NCBI GenBank assembly: GCA_944391895.1
Contig: CALXVF010000008.1
Coordinates: 1-15,760 of the forward strand
Direction: 5' to 3'
From: an uncultured Clostridia bacterium
Lineage (GTDB): Bacteria > Bacillota > Clostridia > TANB77 > CAG-508
DNA length: 15,760 nucleotides
Below, in pieces: positions 5,354 through 13,806 of this stretch; positions within the stretch are counted from its first letter, which is position 1, and every line of letters begins with the position of its first letter. The notes beneath the pieces are model-generated. The model saw nothing but the letters and a program-made list of their open reading frames with translations. It had not been told where the DNA came from and searched no databases. Both the position numbers and the translations under genes were made by a program.

Positions 5354-7954
5354 TTATGGATTATTGTTGTTACCATTGTTATTATTGCCATTTCCACCAT
5401 TATTGTTGTTTCGTCTTGTTCTATTTCTATATCTATCTATATAATTTTTTGCTTGTGCACGATATCTTTGTGCGGCACTCATTTCTGAAATTTCTCCATC
5501 TTGAATTTTCTTTATTGTTTTCTCCACTTTATCTGCAGCATCATCTGATGAAAGTCCTCCTTGCTCATATATGTCGCCCATGTCTCTCATTGCTTCTACA
5601 TATTCTCTTTCTGCATCTGTTTGTGGTTCAATTTCTTGGTCTAATAATTTTCTACTGTAAGCTATTCTAGTCTTTTCGTCTAACTCTGGATGTTCACTTG
5701 AGAAATTATTGTATGCCTTTGCTAAATTTCTTTGTCTTGCACTTATTTTTTGACGGTTCATAGCTCCTGATGTAGCTCCACCAATTCCTTTCATTGCAGA
5801 AATAGCGACATTAACATTACCTGTTGCTGCTCCAAGAGTAAGTCCTACTGCATATCCTGTTGCTTTTACAGTATTTCTTAATATTGCTCCACCAGCTTTC
5901 TTTACACCAGAAATAATTCTTCTTCCTCTAGTATTATTTCCGCCTTGTGCTGCTGTTGGTGGTGTTCCTCCATTTGGTGGTGTTCCTCCATTTGGTGGTG
6001 TTCCTCCATTTGGTGGTGTTCCTCCGTTTGGTGGTGTTCCTCCATTTGGTGATGTTCCTCCATTTGGTGGCGTTCCTCCGTTTGGCGGTGTTCCTCCGTT
6101 TGGCGGTGTTCCTCCGTTTGGCGGTGTTCCTCCGTTTGGCAGTGTTCCTCCACCTCCGTTATTATTTTGAGCTGTTCTTGTTGAATTTGTTCCAGTTCTA
6201 TTTTGTGCACCATTTCTGCCATAGTTTGGAGTATTTCTTCTTGTTCTACTTGCTACTGCTGCTGTTTTTCCTCCTGCTTTACCAAGTGCTCCTAATGCTG
6301 TTGCAAACATAGCCGTTTGTGCAATAGCTTGAGGCATACTTGAAGCTTTGAAGTTGAATATATTTTTCACTATATCTTCCGCTTTGTACATACATATTAC
6401 AACCATAAAACAGAATACTGCTGGTCCTAAATTACTTGCTACTCCACCGTCAAAAACATTAATGTTTCCTGTAGTATTTAATATTTGGAATGATGAGTTT
6501 ACCAATGCCAAATATATTATACAGTGGAATGGTTGTATTAAAATATTGTATATGAACTCTTTAAGCCATGCATTTAATGCTTGCGATTTTCCATCTCCCA
6601 TTTTGTCTATTGAATATGTAATAGTTATAATTGGTGCTATCATAATTAAAAATGCTATTGTTATCATACGTTTTAAATATGTAAGTAAGAAAATAAATGT
6701 CATTATAGTTAATAATAAATATATAAGCGCATATGCTATTCCATTTACTGGTCCTACATTCCAGTCATAAGCCGCGGTTCTAAACATTTTCATTACATCT
6801 TCAAATTTTTCCGAACCATCTGCTATGGATTGTGCTGTTGTATTTTGCATAATATTTACTAATGAATTATTAATTGCAATTACTGCTTGCATAATATAAT
6901 GTAATAGGAATAAGAGTGCTAAGCTTACTACCCAGTTAAATAACATTTTCTTATATCTTGCTTTATCTTCTGCTACTGAAGCAATCGCCATTCTTATACC
7001 TACATAAAGTAAAATTACCGATAATATAACTGCTGATAAATTTCTAATTCCAACATACCAAACTGCCACATTATCTCTAATTGCATTTACTGTATCATCT
7101 GTAGAAGTTGAGAAGAAATCTATACTTGTAAGTTCAACTCTATTAAATAATATTGCATCAAGAGTTAAACCATTAACTATATTTTGTCCTGTAATTGCTG
7201 CATCTATTGATGAAATAATACTTCCTAGTCCTGTTGCAATTACTACTGGAATGTATCTAAGTATGTTCATGAATACTGATATAATTCCACCTAATAGACC
7301 TCCAAGGAAACCTTCGGATTCTTCGGATTCTTCGTCTTGTTTAATAACTTCTGTTGTTTCATGGCTTTCACCATTTTCATCTGTATATTTTTCTGTTTTA
7401 GTAATCTCTGCCGTAACTCCTGCAAATTGTTCTAGGTTTGGTCCTTGTCCAAATTTATTAATTAGTCCACAATACTCATTTCTTGCATTTTCATCATATC
7501 TATTTTCTGTGTCATTATAGCCTATACCTAACATAAATTGTCCCATTGTGTCATATGCTACCCTACCTTGGGGATTAAGATAGGCATTTTTTATATGTTC
7601 ATTCCAATATCCATTAAATGACGCATAATTTCCATTTGGAAAAGTATCATAAAATAAATCTTCATCTTCTATTAATAGTAATTCTATTGATTGGTAACTA
7701 AGATTTGGGTCGTCATTTTCGTAAATCACATTATAATTAGTATCTCCTGCTGGTCTATCCCCTGCTATCATTGTAACTTCTTTCATACCAAATAAATTAA
7801 AAGTCCAAGACTCTACGTTTTTTGATTCCGCTTGAGTTTCTGTAGTCCCAGTTGCGTTTACTATATTAGAAAGTTGCCCCAGTAATATCATTATTACTAC
7901 AATGCTTACAATTATTTCTTTAGCCCTTCTCCTCAACTTGACAAACCTTGTCAT
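5354..7954 (-). CDS. VirB6/TrbL-like polytopic channel protein with secreted N-terminal domain and (GGTPPN)n cytoplasmic linker
   Basis: The 866-residue product begins with a basic signal peptide (about 1-35, ending VNATG), followed by an outside domain (36-215) I do not recognise. The VirB6/TrbL-like membrane core covers about 217-540. Its two signature stretches are WYVGIRNLSAVILSVILLYV (299-318) and IAFLIMIAPIITITYSIDKM (433-452), the latter followed by GDGKSQALNAWLKEF. Both recur in the VirB6-like genes at 12640-13788 and 7972-11124. The core ends YKAEDIVKNIFNFKASSM. The cytoplasmic tail holds ten GGTPPN repeats (about 607-666), a short Gly/Ala-rich hydrophobic stretch and a charged helical, Asn-rich C-terminus. 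AAAGGAGG precedes the ATG by about 6 bases. VirB6 proteins form the inner-membrane pore of type IV secretion systems. The assignment rests on the motifs and the VirB4 neighbour and is strong, but the specific subfamily is not certain. Confidence 0.9.
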   Translation of the reverse strand: MTRFVKLRRRAKEIIVSIVVIMILLGQLSNIVNATGTTETQAESKNVESWTFNLFGMKEVTMIAGDRPAGDTNYNVIYENDDPNLSYQSIELLLIEDEDLFYDTFPNGNYASFNGYWNEHIKNAYLNPQGRVAYDTMGQFMLGIGYNDTENRYDENARNEYCGLINKFGQGPNLEQFAGVTAEITKTEKYTDENGESHETTEVIKQDEESEESEGFLGGLLGGIISVFMNILRYIPVVIATGLGSIISSIDAAITGQNIVNGLTLDAILFNRVELTSIDFFSTSTDDTVNAIRDNVAVWYVGIRNLSAVILSVILLYVGIRMAIASVAEDKARYKKMLFNWVVSLALLFLLHYIMQAVIAINNSLVNIMQNTTAQSIADGSEKFEDVMKMFRTAAYDWNVGPVNGIAYALIYLLLTIMTFIFLLTYLKRMITIAFLIMIAPIITITYSIDKMGDGKSQALNAWLKEFIYNILIQPFHCIIYLALVNSSFQILNTTGNINVFDGGVASNLGPAVFCFMVVICMYKAEDIVKNIFNFKASSMPQAIAQTAMFATALGALGKAGGKTAAVASRTRRNTPNYGRNGAQNRTGTNSTRTAQNNNGGGGTLPNGGTPPNGGTPPNGGTPPNGGTPPNGGTSPNGGTPPNGGTPPNGGTPPNGGTPPNGGTPPTAAQGGNNTRGRRIISGVKKAGGAILRNTVKATGYAVGLTLGAATGNVNVAISAMKGIGGATSGAMNRQKISARQRNLAKAYNNFSSEHPELDEKTRIAYSRKLLDQEIEPQTDAEREYVEAMRDMGDIYEQGGLSSDDAADKVEKTIKKIQDGEISEMSAAQRYRAQAKNYIDRYRNRTRRNNNNGGNGNNNNGNNNNP
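5958..6155 (-). repeat. Tandem 18-bp repeat coding for GGTPPN, about eleven units
   Basis: Ten in-phase copies of the 18-bp unit ggtggtgttcctccattt (plus-strand reading) run from 5958 to 6137, followed by a diverged unit to 6155. Copies differ mainly at two silent positions (ccattt or ccgttt; ggt or ggc), and one has Ser in place of Pro. The last three (6084-6137) are identical, which suggests recent expansion by slippage or unequal recombination. The unit length is a multiple of three, so copy changes keep the frame. The encoded Gly/Pro/Asn linker is predicted to be flexible and cytoplasmic. Confidence 0.95.
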
Positions 7955-7971
7955 ATTTGTCCTCCTTTTAT

Positions 7972-10900
7972 TTAGTCGTTATATTTTACCTTCATATCTC
8001 TAATCAATCGAGCTGTGTCAGTTACTGTACTTTTTACTTCTTTTCGTGCCTCTGCATTTATTTTTTCAATAGAATCCATAGCACTTGCTATTCTCTTTTC
8101 ATCTTCACTTACGAAGCTTATATTAAATGCTGCTCTATGTACTTCGGCCGAAATATTTTCTACTTGTGAAATAAATTTATTTTCACTATAGTCGTGTTCA
8201 TTCATTACTTGAGTTTTTACTTGTTCTCTTTGTTCTTCAGTTAAGTTTTTAGTTAGTCCTGTATCATCTAAAGCTGCATCTATTATATCAGATATATTTT
8301 CTCTAGTCACTTCTCTAGTTTCATTTACGTTCAAATAATTGTATACACTAGCACTAACTTTGCTTTCACTTCCGTCTACTGTTATTTTCTTTATTTTGTC
8401 CATTAAGCTCTTTCTTGCTTTATCTTCCATTCCTGGTGCAATTCTATCCCAAGTTTCTTGTGCTTCGTCATAATGTGTATCAACCTGTTTAATATATTTA
8501 ATAGTGTTTGTAATTTTATTTTCCTTCTTCTTTCTATCATCACGTTCTGCTTTAGCACCCTTATATGTACCTAAGCTTACTACTTGCAATAGTTGTTGTG
8601 TTCCTGTATATCTCTTTCTATGATAAGGTATTTCGGTCTTTGGTTTAGTAACTTTCCTATATTGTTGGAATGCTTTTGTAAATGTTCCAACACCTGCTTG
8701 TGGTGATATTACTGTTAATGGTATAGCTGCTGCCATACCAAGAAGGCTAAGCGGTACTGTTTTCGCTATATTAAATCCTGTCTTATATTTTTTACTCCTT
8801 AAGTCTTTTTTAGCTTTTAATATTCTTTGAGCATCTCTTCCAACTTTTCCGCCTTTTCTTACCAATCTTCTAAGTTCTACATATTCACTATCTTTTCCTC
8901 CATGAAATGCCCTATAAACAGTATTAATTCCTCTATCCCTAAATTCTGAGACACTATCTATTCTTCTTCTTACGCCATTTCTAACTTCCCTTGCATCCTC
9001 TTTAAATATAGCTCTTGTTCCAACATTATATAACCCTGTTGCTGCTCTTCCTGTTACTCTAACAGCTTTCTTTCCCGTTCTCCATCCAAAACCTAAAAAG
9101 CTCTTAGTATAGTGGTATGCAAAGAATGCTCCTGCTAAACTTTCCTTGCTTGAGAATGGTCTATCTACATCTGCAACGTTTGCTCCTTTTCCAAAGTTAA
9201 ATATGTCAAGGAATATTTTATCTGCTTTTTGAATAAAATTAAGGAATACTAGTGCTATTATAAATCCCCATATACTTTCAGTTGATATGCTGAGTGCTAC
9301 CGACATTAAAGATGTATATAGCAATGCATGAACTGATTGCAAAAGAACATTCATTGTAAAGTCATACATCCAGCTTGAAAGTGATGTGCCTCTTTTTCCT
9401 TTTGCTCCATCAAATGCATATTTAGCGCAAACAAATGGCGCAATTATAATTAATATCATTACAGTAAAATAACGCTTAATATATACCCATAAAAATTTAT
9501 AAAAATAAATTACTAATACAAGATACATTATCATTGCTGGGAATCCTATATGCATTCTACTATCTTGAGCTCTTGTTAATATTGTATCATATACTACTGT
9601 ATCATCTACATTTGTATTTTCCAACAAGTTTAATATACTTTCGTTTGCTCTTATAGCTATTATCATAAAATAATGAATTCCCCAAATAAGAGCTAAGCTT
9701 ACAATCCAACTTAATAATGCACTTTTGTATTCTGCCTTTTTTTCTGGAATAGTTGACAGTGCAATTCTTATACCTATGTATACAATTATTAATGCTAGTC
9801 CAATTGTTGCTAAGTTTCTAAATGAAACATACCATCCTGCTACTATACTTCTTAGCATTCCAACTATTGAGTCATCTGCAACTTTTTGACCTCCTGGAGT
9901 ATCTGTAAATACATTTACATCTAACAAAGGTATATTATTGTATATAATATCTTCTATTGTATAGTCTAGATCTGCTCCAAGAGCCGCTTCCACTTCTGCA
10001 TCTGGGTCATTTTCTGTAGAGTCCTCTGTATCTTCTGCATTTTCTGTTCCTTCTTGATTTTCTTCTACTCCACTCATTGCTTTTATTGGCGATACTATAT
10101 ATTCAGTTTCTTCTACATTGTAAAAATCATCTGCAAATTGTACGTATGCATATGATATGTCATTTTGAATTAGTGCGGTTTGACTTAAACTTTCAGTTGT
10201 TGCATTTAGTAATAAATTTACTAAACTTTCAGCCATAATTATATAGCCCATTATTGAATATTTTATTAAGTTGATAATTAGTCCTGCAAAAAATCCAAAA
10301 AATTGTGATACTTGTTCAAATAACCATTCTAAATCTTTTCTACTTGACAATGATACTTGTGTTGGCATTCCGTTGAATTCAAAACCATTTCCAGAAGTTC
10401 CTTCTCCTGCAATACTTCCTGGTAATATTACTCCATTAGCCACAAATTCAAAATTTGCTGATGCTGCTGTTGACGCTGAGACCCTTCCTATTTGCTTCAA
10501 TCGTCCATTTGAACCACTTGTAAAAGCACTTACCGTTCTTATATCAAAGCCTGCATTCCACATATCTACAACTCTATCTGTTCCATTTTCATCTTTCCCC
10601 ACATAGAGTCCTACGTGGTGTTCTGCTATTAATATATCTCCTGGAAGAACGGTCACATTAGTAGGTAAAGAGTATAATCCTGTATCATCTCTCCAAACTT
10701 CTTCAAATCCCACCTCAGAGAAACTAGTTACATTCCATGTACCATACCTATCATAATCTATTTTGTTTTGCCATGAATTCTCTTCACTTGTTGGTCCCGC
10801 AAAAACTTGCCAAGAATCTCCTCCCAAACCTGTCGCATGATGTATCGCAAAGCTTACCCATCCAACACAATCAAAATAATATGTAGCACCTTCTACAATA

Positions 10901-11124
10901 GCTGCATTATACGCCTCTTTTCTTTTATCTCCCCAACTATAAATAAGATTATATTTACCTTGTTTTGCTTCATTACAAAATTGAATAGCCCAGTTTGCTA
11001 TTTGCTGTCCAACTTCTTCTACAGTATGTCCAGTAGTTGCATTCGCTCCATAAGATGGTATTGATGCAAACATAAAAGATATAGCAAATATTACTATCAA
11101 TATTTTGTATATAAATCTTTTCAT
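7972..11124 (-). CDS. NlpC/P60-type peptidoglycan hydrolase fused to a VirB6/TrbL-like membrane channel protein
   Basis: The 1050-residue product carries a signal peptide (about 1-27, ending SYGANA). Residues about 35-215 form a papain-like NlpC/P60 or CHAP-type hydrolase: Cys86 in YFDCVGWVSFAIH is the likely nucleophile and His169/170 in LPGDILIAEHHVGLYVG the base, with DMWNAG (188-192) near the third catalytic position. Such enzymes cleave peptidoglycan stem peptides outside the membrane. A linker with membrane segments (about 272-308) and an acidic stretch (355-380) leads to the VirB6-like core (about 425-645), with WYVSFRNLATIGLALIIVYI and ILIIIAPFVCAKYAFD matching the two paralogues. A long basic, then charged helical tail (650-1050) should be cytoplasmic. 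AAGGAGG lies about 9-10 bases before the ATG. Its place between other secretion genes suggests that wall opening and channel formation are built into one polypeptide. The choice between NlpC/P60 and CHAP is less certain than the cysteine hydrolase class. Confidence 0.9.
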   Translation of the reverse strand: MKRFIYKILIVIFAISFMFASIPSYGANATTGHTVEEVGQQIANWAIQFCNEAKQGKYNLIYSWGDKRKEAYNAAIVEGATYYFDCVGWVSFAIHHATGLGGDSWQVFAGPTSEENSWQNKIDYDRYGTWNVTSFSEVGFEEVWRDDTGLYSLPTNVTVLPGDILIAEHHVGLYVGKDENGTDRVVDMWNAGFDIRTVSAFTSGSNGRLKQIGRVSASTAASANFEFVANGVILPGSIAGEGTSGNGFEFNGMPTQVSLSSRKDLEWLFEQVSQFFGFFAGLIINLIKYSIMGYIIMAESLVNLLLNATTESLSQTALIQNDISYAYVQFADDFYNVEETEYIVSPIKAMSGVEENQEGTENAEDTEDSTENDPDAEVEAALGADLDYTIEDIIYNNIPLLDVNVFTDTPGGQKVADDSIVGMLRSIVAGWYVSFRNLATIGLALIIVYIGIRIALSTIPEKKAEYKSALLSWIVSLALIWGIHYFMIIAIRANESILNLLENTNVDDTVVYDTILTRAQDSRMHIGFPAMIMYLVLVIYFYKFLWVYIKRYFTVMILIIIAPFVCAKYAFDGAKGKRGTSLSSWMYDFTMNVLLQSVHALLYTSLMSVALSISTESIWGFIIALVFLNFIQKADKIFLDIFNFGKGANVADVDRPFSSKESLAGAFFAYHYTKSFLGFGWRTGKKAVRVTGRAATGLYNVGTRAIFKEDAREVRNGVRRRIDSVSEFRDRGINTVYRAFHGGKDSEYVELRRLVRKGGKVGRDAQRILKAKKDLRSKKYKTGFNIAKTVPLSLLGMAAAIPLTVISPQAGVGTFTKAFQQYRKVTKPKTEIPYHRKRYTGTQQLLQVVSLGTYKGAKAERDDRKKKENKITNTIKYIKQVDTHYDEAQETWDRIAPGMEDKARKSLMDKIKKITVDGSESKVSASVYNYLNVNETREVTRENISDIIDAALDDTGLTKNLTEEQREQVKTQVMNEHDYSENKFISQVENISAEVHRAAFNISFVSEDEKRIASAMDSIEKINAEARKEVKSTVTDTARLIRDMKVKYND

Positions 11125-11142
11125 GCTTGCATCCTCCTTTTC

Positions 11143-12630
11143 TTATATTTCTATTTGAGTATTATCATAATAAATAATATTGTTTTCTATTTTATTTATA
11201 TTAAATGATTGATTTCCTTCTATAATTGTCTGGTATTCATGTGTCTCAATGTTAAATCTATAGATTCCTCTTCCATATATTGCATATATATAATTGTTTT
11301 CATCTAATTTATATATACTATTTATGTATATATCTTTTAATTCCAAATCTATCTTTTCTTTATTTCTTGAGAAAAATCTAATATTTTGCATTCCTCCATC
11401 TGTCGTTTGTTCATATATAACAACATAATCTTCTGTATACAACTCTTCTATTGGGTCTACAGGATGTCTATACATCATATCTTGCATTACTCTATTATCC
11501 TCATACTGAAAAACTAAATCAGTATCAAAATTTGTATATACATTAGCTGGTACACTTCCTCCTTTTATTTGCTCTGCTAATTCTCCTTTGCAATTTTTGT
11601 ATACTGTTACACCATTATTGCTTAAAGAATTAAAATCTATTCTTATTCCTTTTAATGTATATTGTAAGATTACTCTATCTTGTGTTTTAGTATATGAATC
11701 ATAATCTCTCCACAAATTTGTAACCTGTTCTACAAATTTATTATAATCTCCAGAATCATTGTATTCATTTAATATTTCTAAAAATTCATTTGTAGAATAA
11801 GTCTGGTCATTTCTGTATACCGAAATTTCACCGTCATAGAAAAATGCATAAAAGTCTTCATTTTTATATCCTATAACACCACTTGCATTTCCTGTATATG
11901 TTGGTTCTCCTAGAACACTTTGTACTTGTTCATTAGTCATTCCTGTAGTTATTCCAGGGAATACTTCATTTGTATAATTTTTTATAAATATAATATTAAA
12001 TACATTTGAATAAAGATTCCTTATTTTATAACCTTCATTAAAATATATATCGTAACTATTTACTACACTATCAATACTTCCTAAGTTCAAATTATTTACT
12101 GACCAATTATTGTTTACAATAGCATTTAATTCATTTGATTGTATACTAATTGGTGTTTGAGCATCTTCTTCATATGTTCCTACTTGATATTGTGTTTTTA
12201 AATGTTCAAAGTATTGGGAGTCATTATTAATTGTATATAAGTTTACTGTAGTTCCTTCAAATTGTATTCTTATAACAATATTCCTGCTTTCATCTATAAT
12301 TCTAAAGTTTGTTCCTAATAATTTTCCTGCTATTTGACTTGTTAAATTATCATAAAGTACTTTATTCACATTCCCATCACTTTCAATTGGGTCTTTGCTA
12401 AATTCTATGTATATGTCCTTTTCATATCCTTCTTCCGTAGAGTTTGCCATCCTAATATATTCGCATTCATTATATTCAACTAGTTCTTTTACAGATTCAA
12501 AATCGTTTACGGAAGTAATGGGTTCATCATTTTCTCCTAAAAACAAATATATTATTCTTCCTATTATTAATATTATCAGAATGGTTAATACAATAATTAA
12601 GACCTTTTTCCACTTTTTTTTCTTAGGCAT
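11143..12630 (-). CDS. Membrane-anchored extracytoplasmic protein with a BamE/OmlA-like motif, function unknown
   Basis: The 495-residue product has a strongly basic start (MPKKKKWKK), one membrane helix (about 9-31) and a long outside region. I do not recognise the whole protein. One segment, PGITTGMTNEQVQSVLGEPT (226-244), fits the BamE/SmpA/OmlA-like pattern (G-M-T-x-x-x-V-x-x-x-L-G-x-P) found in Gram-negative lipoproteins and in many Gram-positive surface proteins. Residues about 380-495 alternate short strands and turns, including INSIYKLDENNYIYAIYGRG and NINKIENNIIYYDN, as seen in beta-propeller or WD-like proteins. AGGAGG lies 6 bases before the ATG, and its start follows the VirB6-like gene stop by 9 bases. 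Its operon position suggests an outside assembly factor for the secretion channel, but this is inference only. Confidence 0.8.
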   Translation of the reverse strand: MPKKKKWKKVLIIVLTILIILIIGRIIYLFLGENDEPITSVNDFESVKELVEYNECEYIRMANSTEEGYEKDIYIEFSKDPIESDGNVNKVLYDNLTSQIAGKLLGTNFRIIDESRNIVIRIQFEGTTVNLYTINNDSQYFEHLKTQYQVGTYEEDAQTPISIQSNELNAIVNNNWSVNNLNLGSIDSVVNSYDIYFNEGYKIRNLYSNVFNIIFIKNYTNEVFPGITTGMTNEQVQSVLGEPTYTGNASGVIGYKNEDFYAFFYDGEISVYRNDQTYSTNEFLEILNEYNDSGDYNKFVEQVTNLWRDYDSYTKTQDRVILQYTLKGIRIDFNSLSNNGVTVYKNCKGELAEQIKGGSVPANVYTNFDTDLVFQYEDNRVMQDMMYRHPVDPIEELYTEDYVVIYEQTTDGGMQNIRFFSRNKEKIDLELKDIYINSIYKLDENNYIYAIYGRGIYRFNIETHEYQTIIEGNQSFNINKIENNIIYYDNTQIEI

Positions 12631-12639
12631 TTTATCCTC

Positions 12640-13788
12640 CTATCCTTTTGGTGGTTTAAATTTAATATCTTTTAACCCTTTTCCTTCTACCTTAAATGCT
12701 CTTCTAATTATTTTTTCTCCATTACTTAATGCTGCAAAGAACATTATTGCAATTAATGGTGCCTCTACAGCAATTTCACCTGCTGAATATATAAATACTA
12801 AATATATACATAAATGTATTGGCTGTAAAAATATTTCGCCAATCATCTCTTTTATCCAGTTATTAAATGCTTGTGCTTTATTGTCTCCCATTGTGTCTAT
12901 TGGATATGTTACACATATTAAAGGTGCTATCATTATTAAGAAATCTACTTTAAATACCCTCACTATATAGATTAGGAAAAACTTCAGTTGATAATATACC
13001 ATCATAAAATAAATAATTATGTATAATAATTTGTTTATTCCTGTTGCTGCAGCTATATTTGCAAAAGAATCATTTAATATTGTTTCTTCCATACTAACGT
13101 CAGCATTTGGGTCTAGTATAATTGCTTGATTAATTGCATTTATTAATAATTCCGCTGCTTCAAATAAAAGTATCATTATATATTGTAATAAAAATAATAG
13201 CGCAAAACTTATAAACCAGTTTTTTAGCATTATTTTATATTTTGCTTTATCATCTGCTACACTTGAAAACGCCATTCGAATTCCAACATATACTAAAACT
13301 ACTGCTGACATTACCATTGCTAAATTTCTTAAAGCTATATACCATGTTGAAACTGTTTGGCTAAGAGATTGAACTAATTCTGCATATTCACCAGTTAATC
13401 CATCTACATTAAATACGTTTATATGAAATAGTTCATATTCTCCTAATAATAATTTTTCTATTGAAAATGTATCTTCTCCAGCTATTAATGATATTATAAA
13501 ATTTGCAACAAATGGAACAATTGCAATTATCCATCCCAATATTGTAAATAGTGCATCAAAAAAACTTGGCGTACTTTCTAATTCGTATGAATTTGTCTTT
13601 CCATCATTAGTTATGGTTTGTCCTGTTCCATTTTCACCCCATTCTAGTACTTGGTTTCCTACATTTTCATCTACAACATCTTGAGAGAAGGGGTCTTCTG
13701 GAACTGTATCTGCTGCCATTGTTTGCATTGAAAATATTACTGATATAAAAAGTACTGCTATAAATATTTGTAATATTTTTAGTTTCAT
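12640..13788 (-). CDS. VirB6/TrbL-like polytopic membrane channel protein (short form)
   Basis: The 382-residue product has a signal peptide (about 1-26, SMQTMAADT) and a short acidic outside stretch. A hydrophobic pair lies at about 76-103. The VirB6-like core runs from about 149 to 370: WYIALRNLAMVMSAVVLVYV (149-168), GIRMAFSSVADDKAKYK (169-185), then FLIMIAPLICVTYPIDTMGD (283-302) and WIKEMIGEIFLQPIHLCIYL (311-330). These stretches align residue by residue with the genes at 7972-11124 and 5354-7954. This copy lacks the long tails of the other two and ends soon after NGEKIIRRAFKVEG, so it may be closest to the ancestral form. AAGGGGG lies a few bases before the ATG, 18 bases after VirB4. 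The predicted role is a subunit of the membrane pore of the type IV secretion channel, working with VirB4. Confidence 0.9.
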   Translation of the reverse strand: MKLKILQIFIAVLFISVIFSMQTMAADTVPEDPFSQDVVDENVGNQVLEWGENGTGQTITNDGKTNSYELESTPSFFDALFTILGWIIAIVPFVANFIISLIAGEDTFSIEKLLLGEYELFHINVFNVDGLTGEYAELVQSLSQTVSTWYIALRNLAMVMSAVVLVYVGIRMAFSSVADDKAKYKIMLKNWFISFALLFLLQYIMILLFEAAELLINAINQAIILDPNADVSMEETILNDSFANIAAATGINKLLYIIIYFMMVYYQLKFFLIYIVRVFKVDFLIMIAPLICVTYPIDTMGDNKAQAFNNWIKEMIGEIFLQPIHLCIYLVFIYSAGEIAVEAPLIAIMFFAALSNGEKIIRRAFKVEGKGLKDIKFKPPKG

Positions 13789-13806
13789 TTGTCCCCCTTC
13801 TTTAAT

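Noticed and set aside
5958..6155. Repeat array as a possible CRISPR
   Set aside because: The units are contiguous with no spacers, in coding phase, and only 18 bp long.
5902..6312. Frames on both strands coding for repeated HRQTEE or VFLRLA-type peptides
   Set aside because: They are alternative readings of the 18-bp GGTPPN-coding repeat inside the VirB6-like gene.
7312..7330. Short duplication of ttcggattc
   Set aside because: It codes for an acidic Glu/Ser run in the outside linker of a VirB6-like protein and is too short to mark a mobile element or attachment site.
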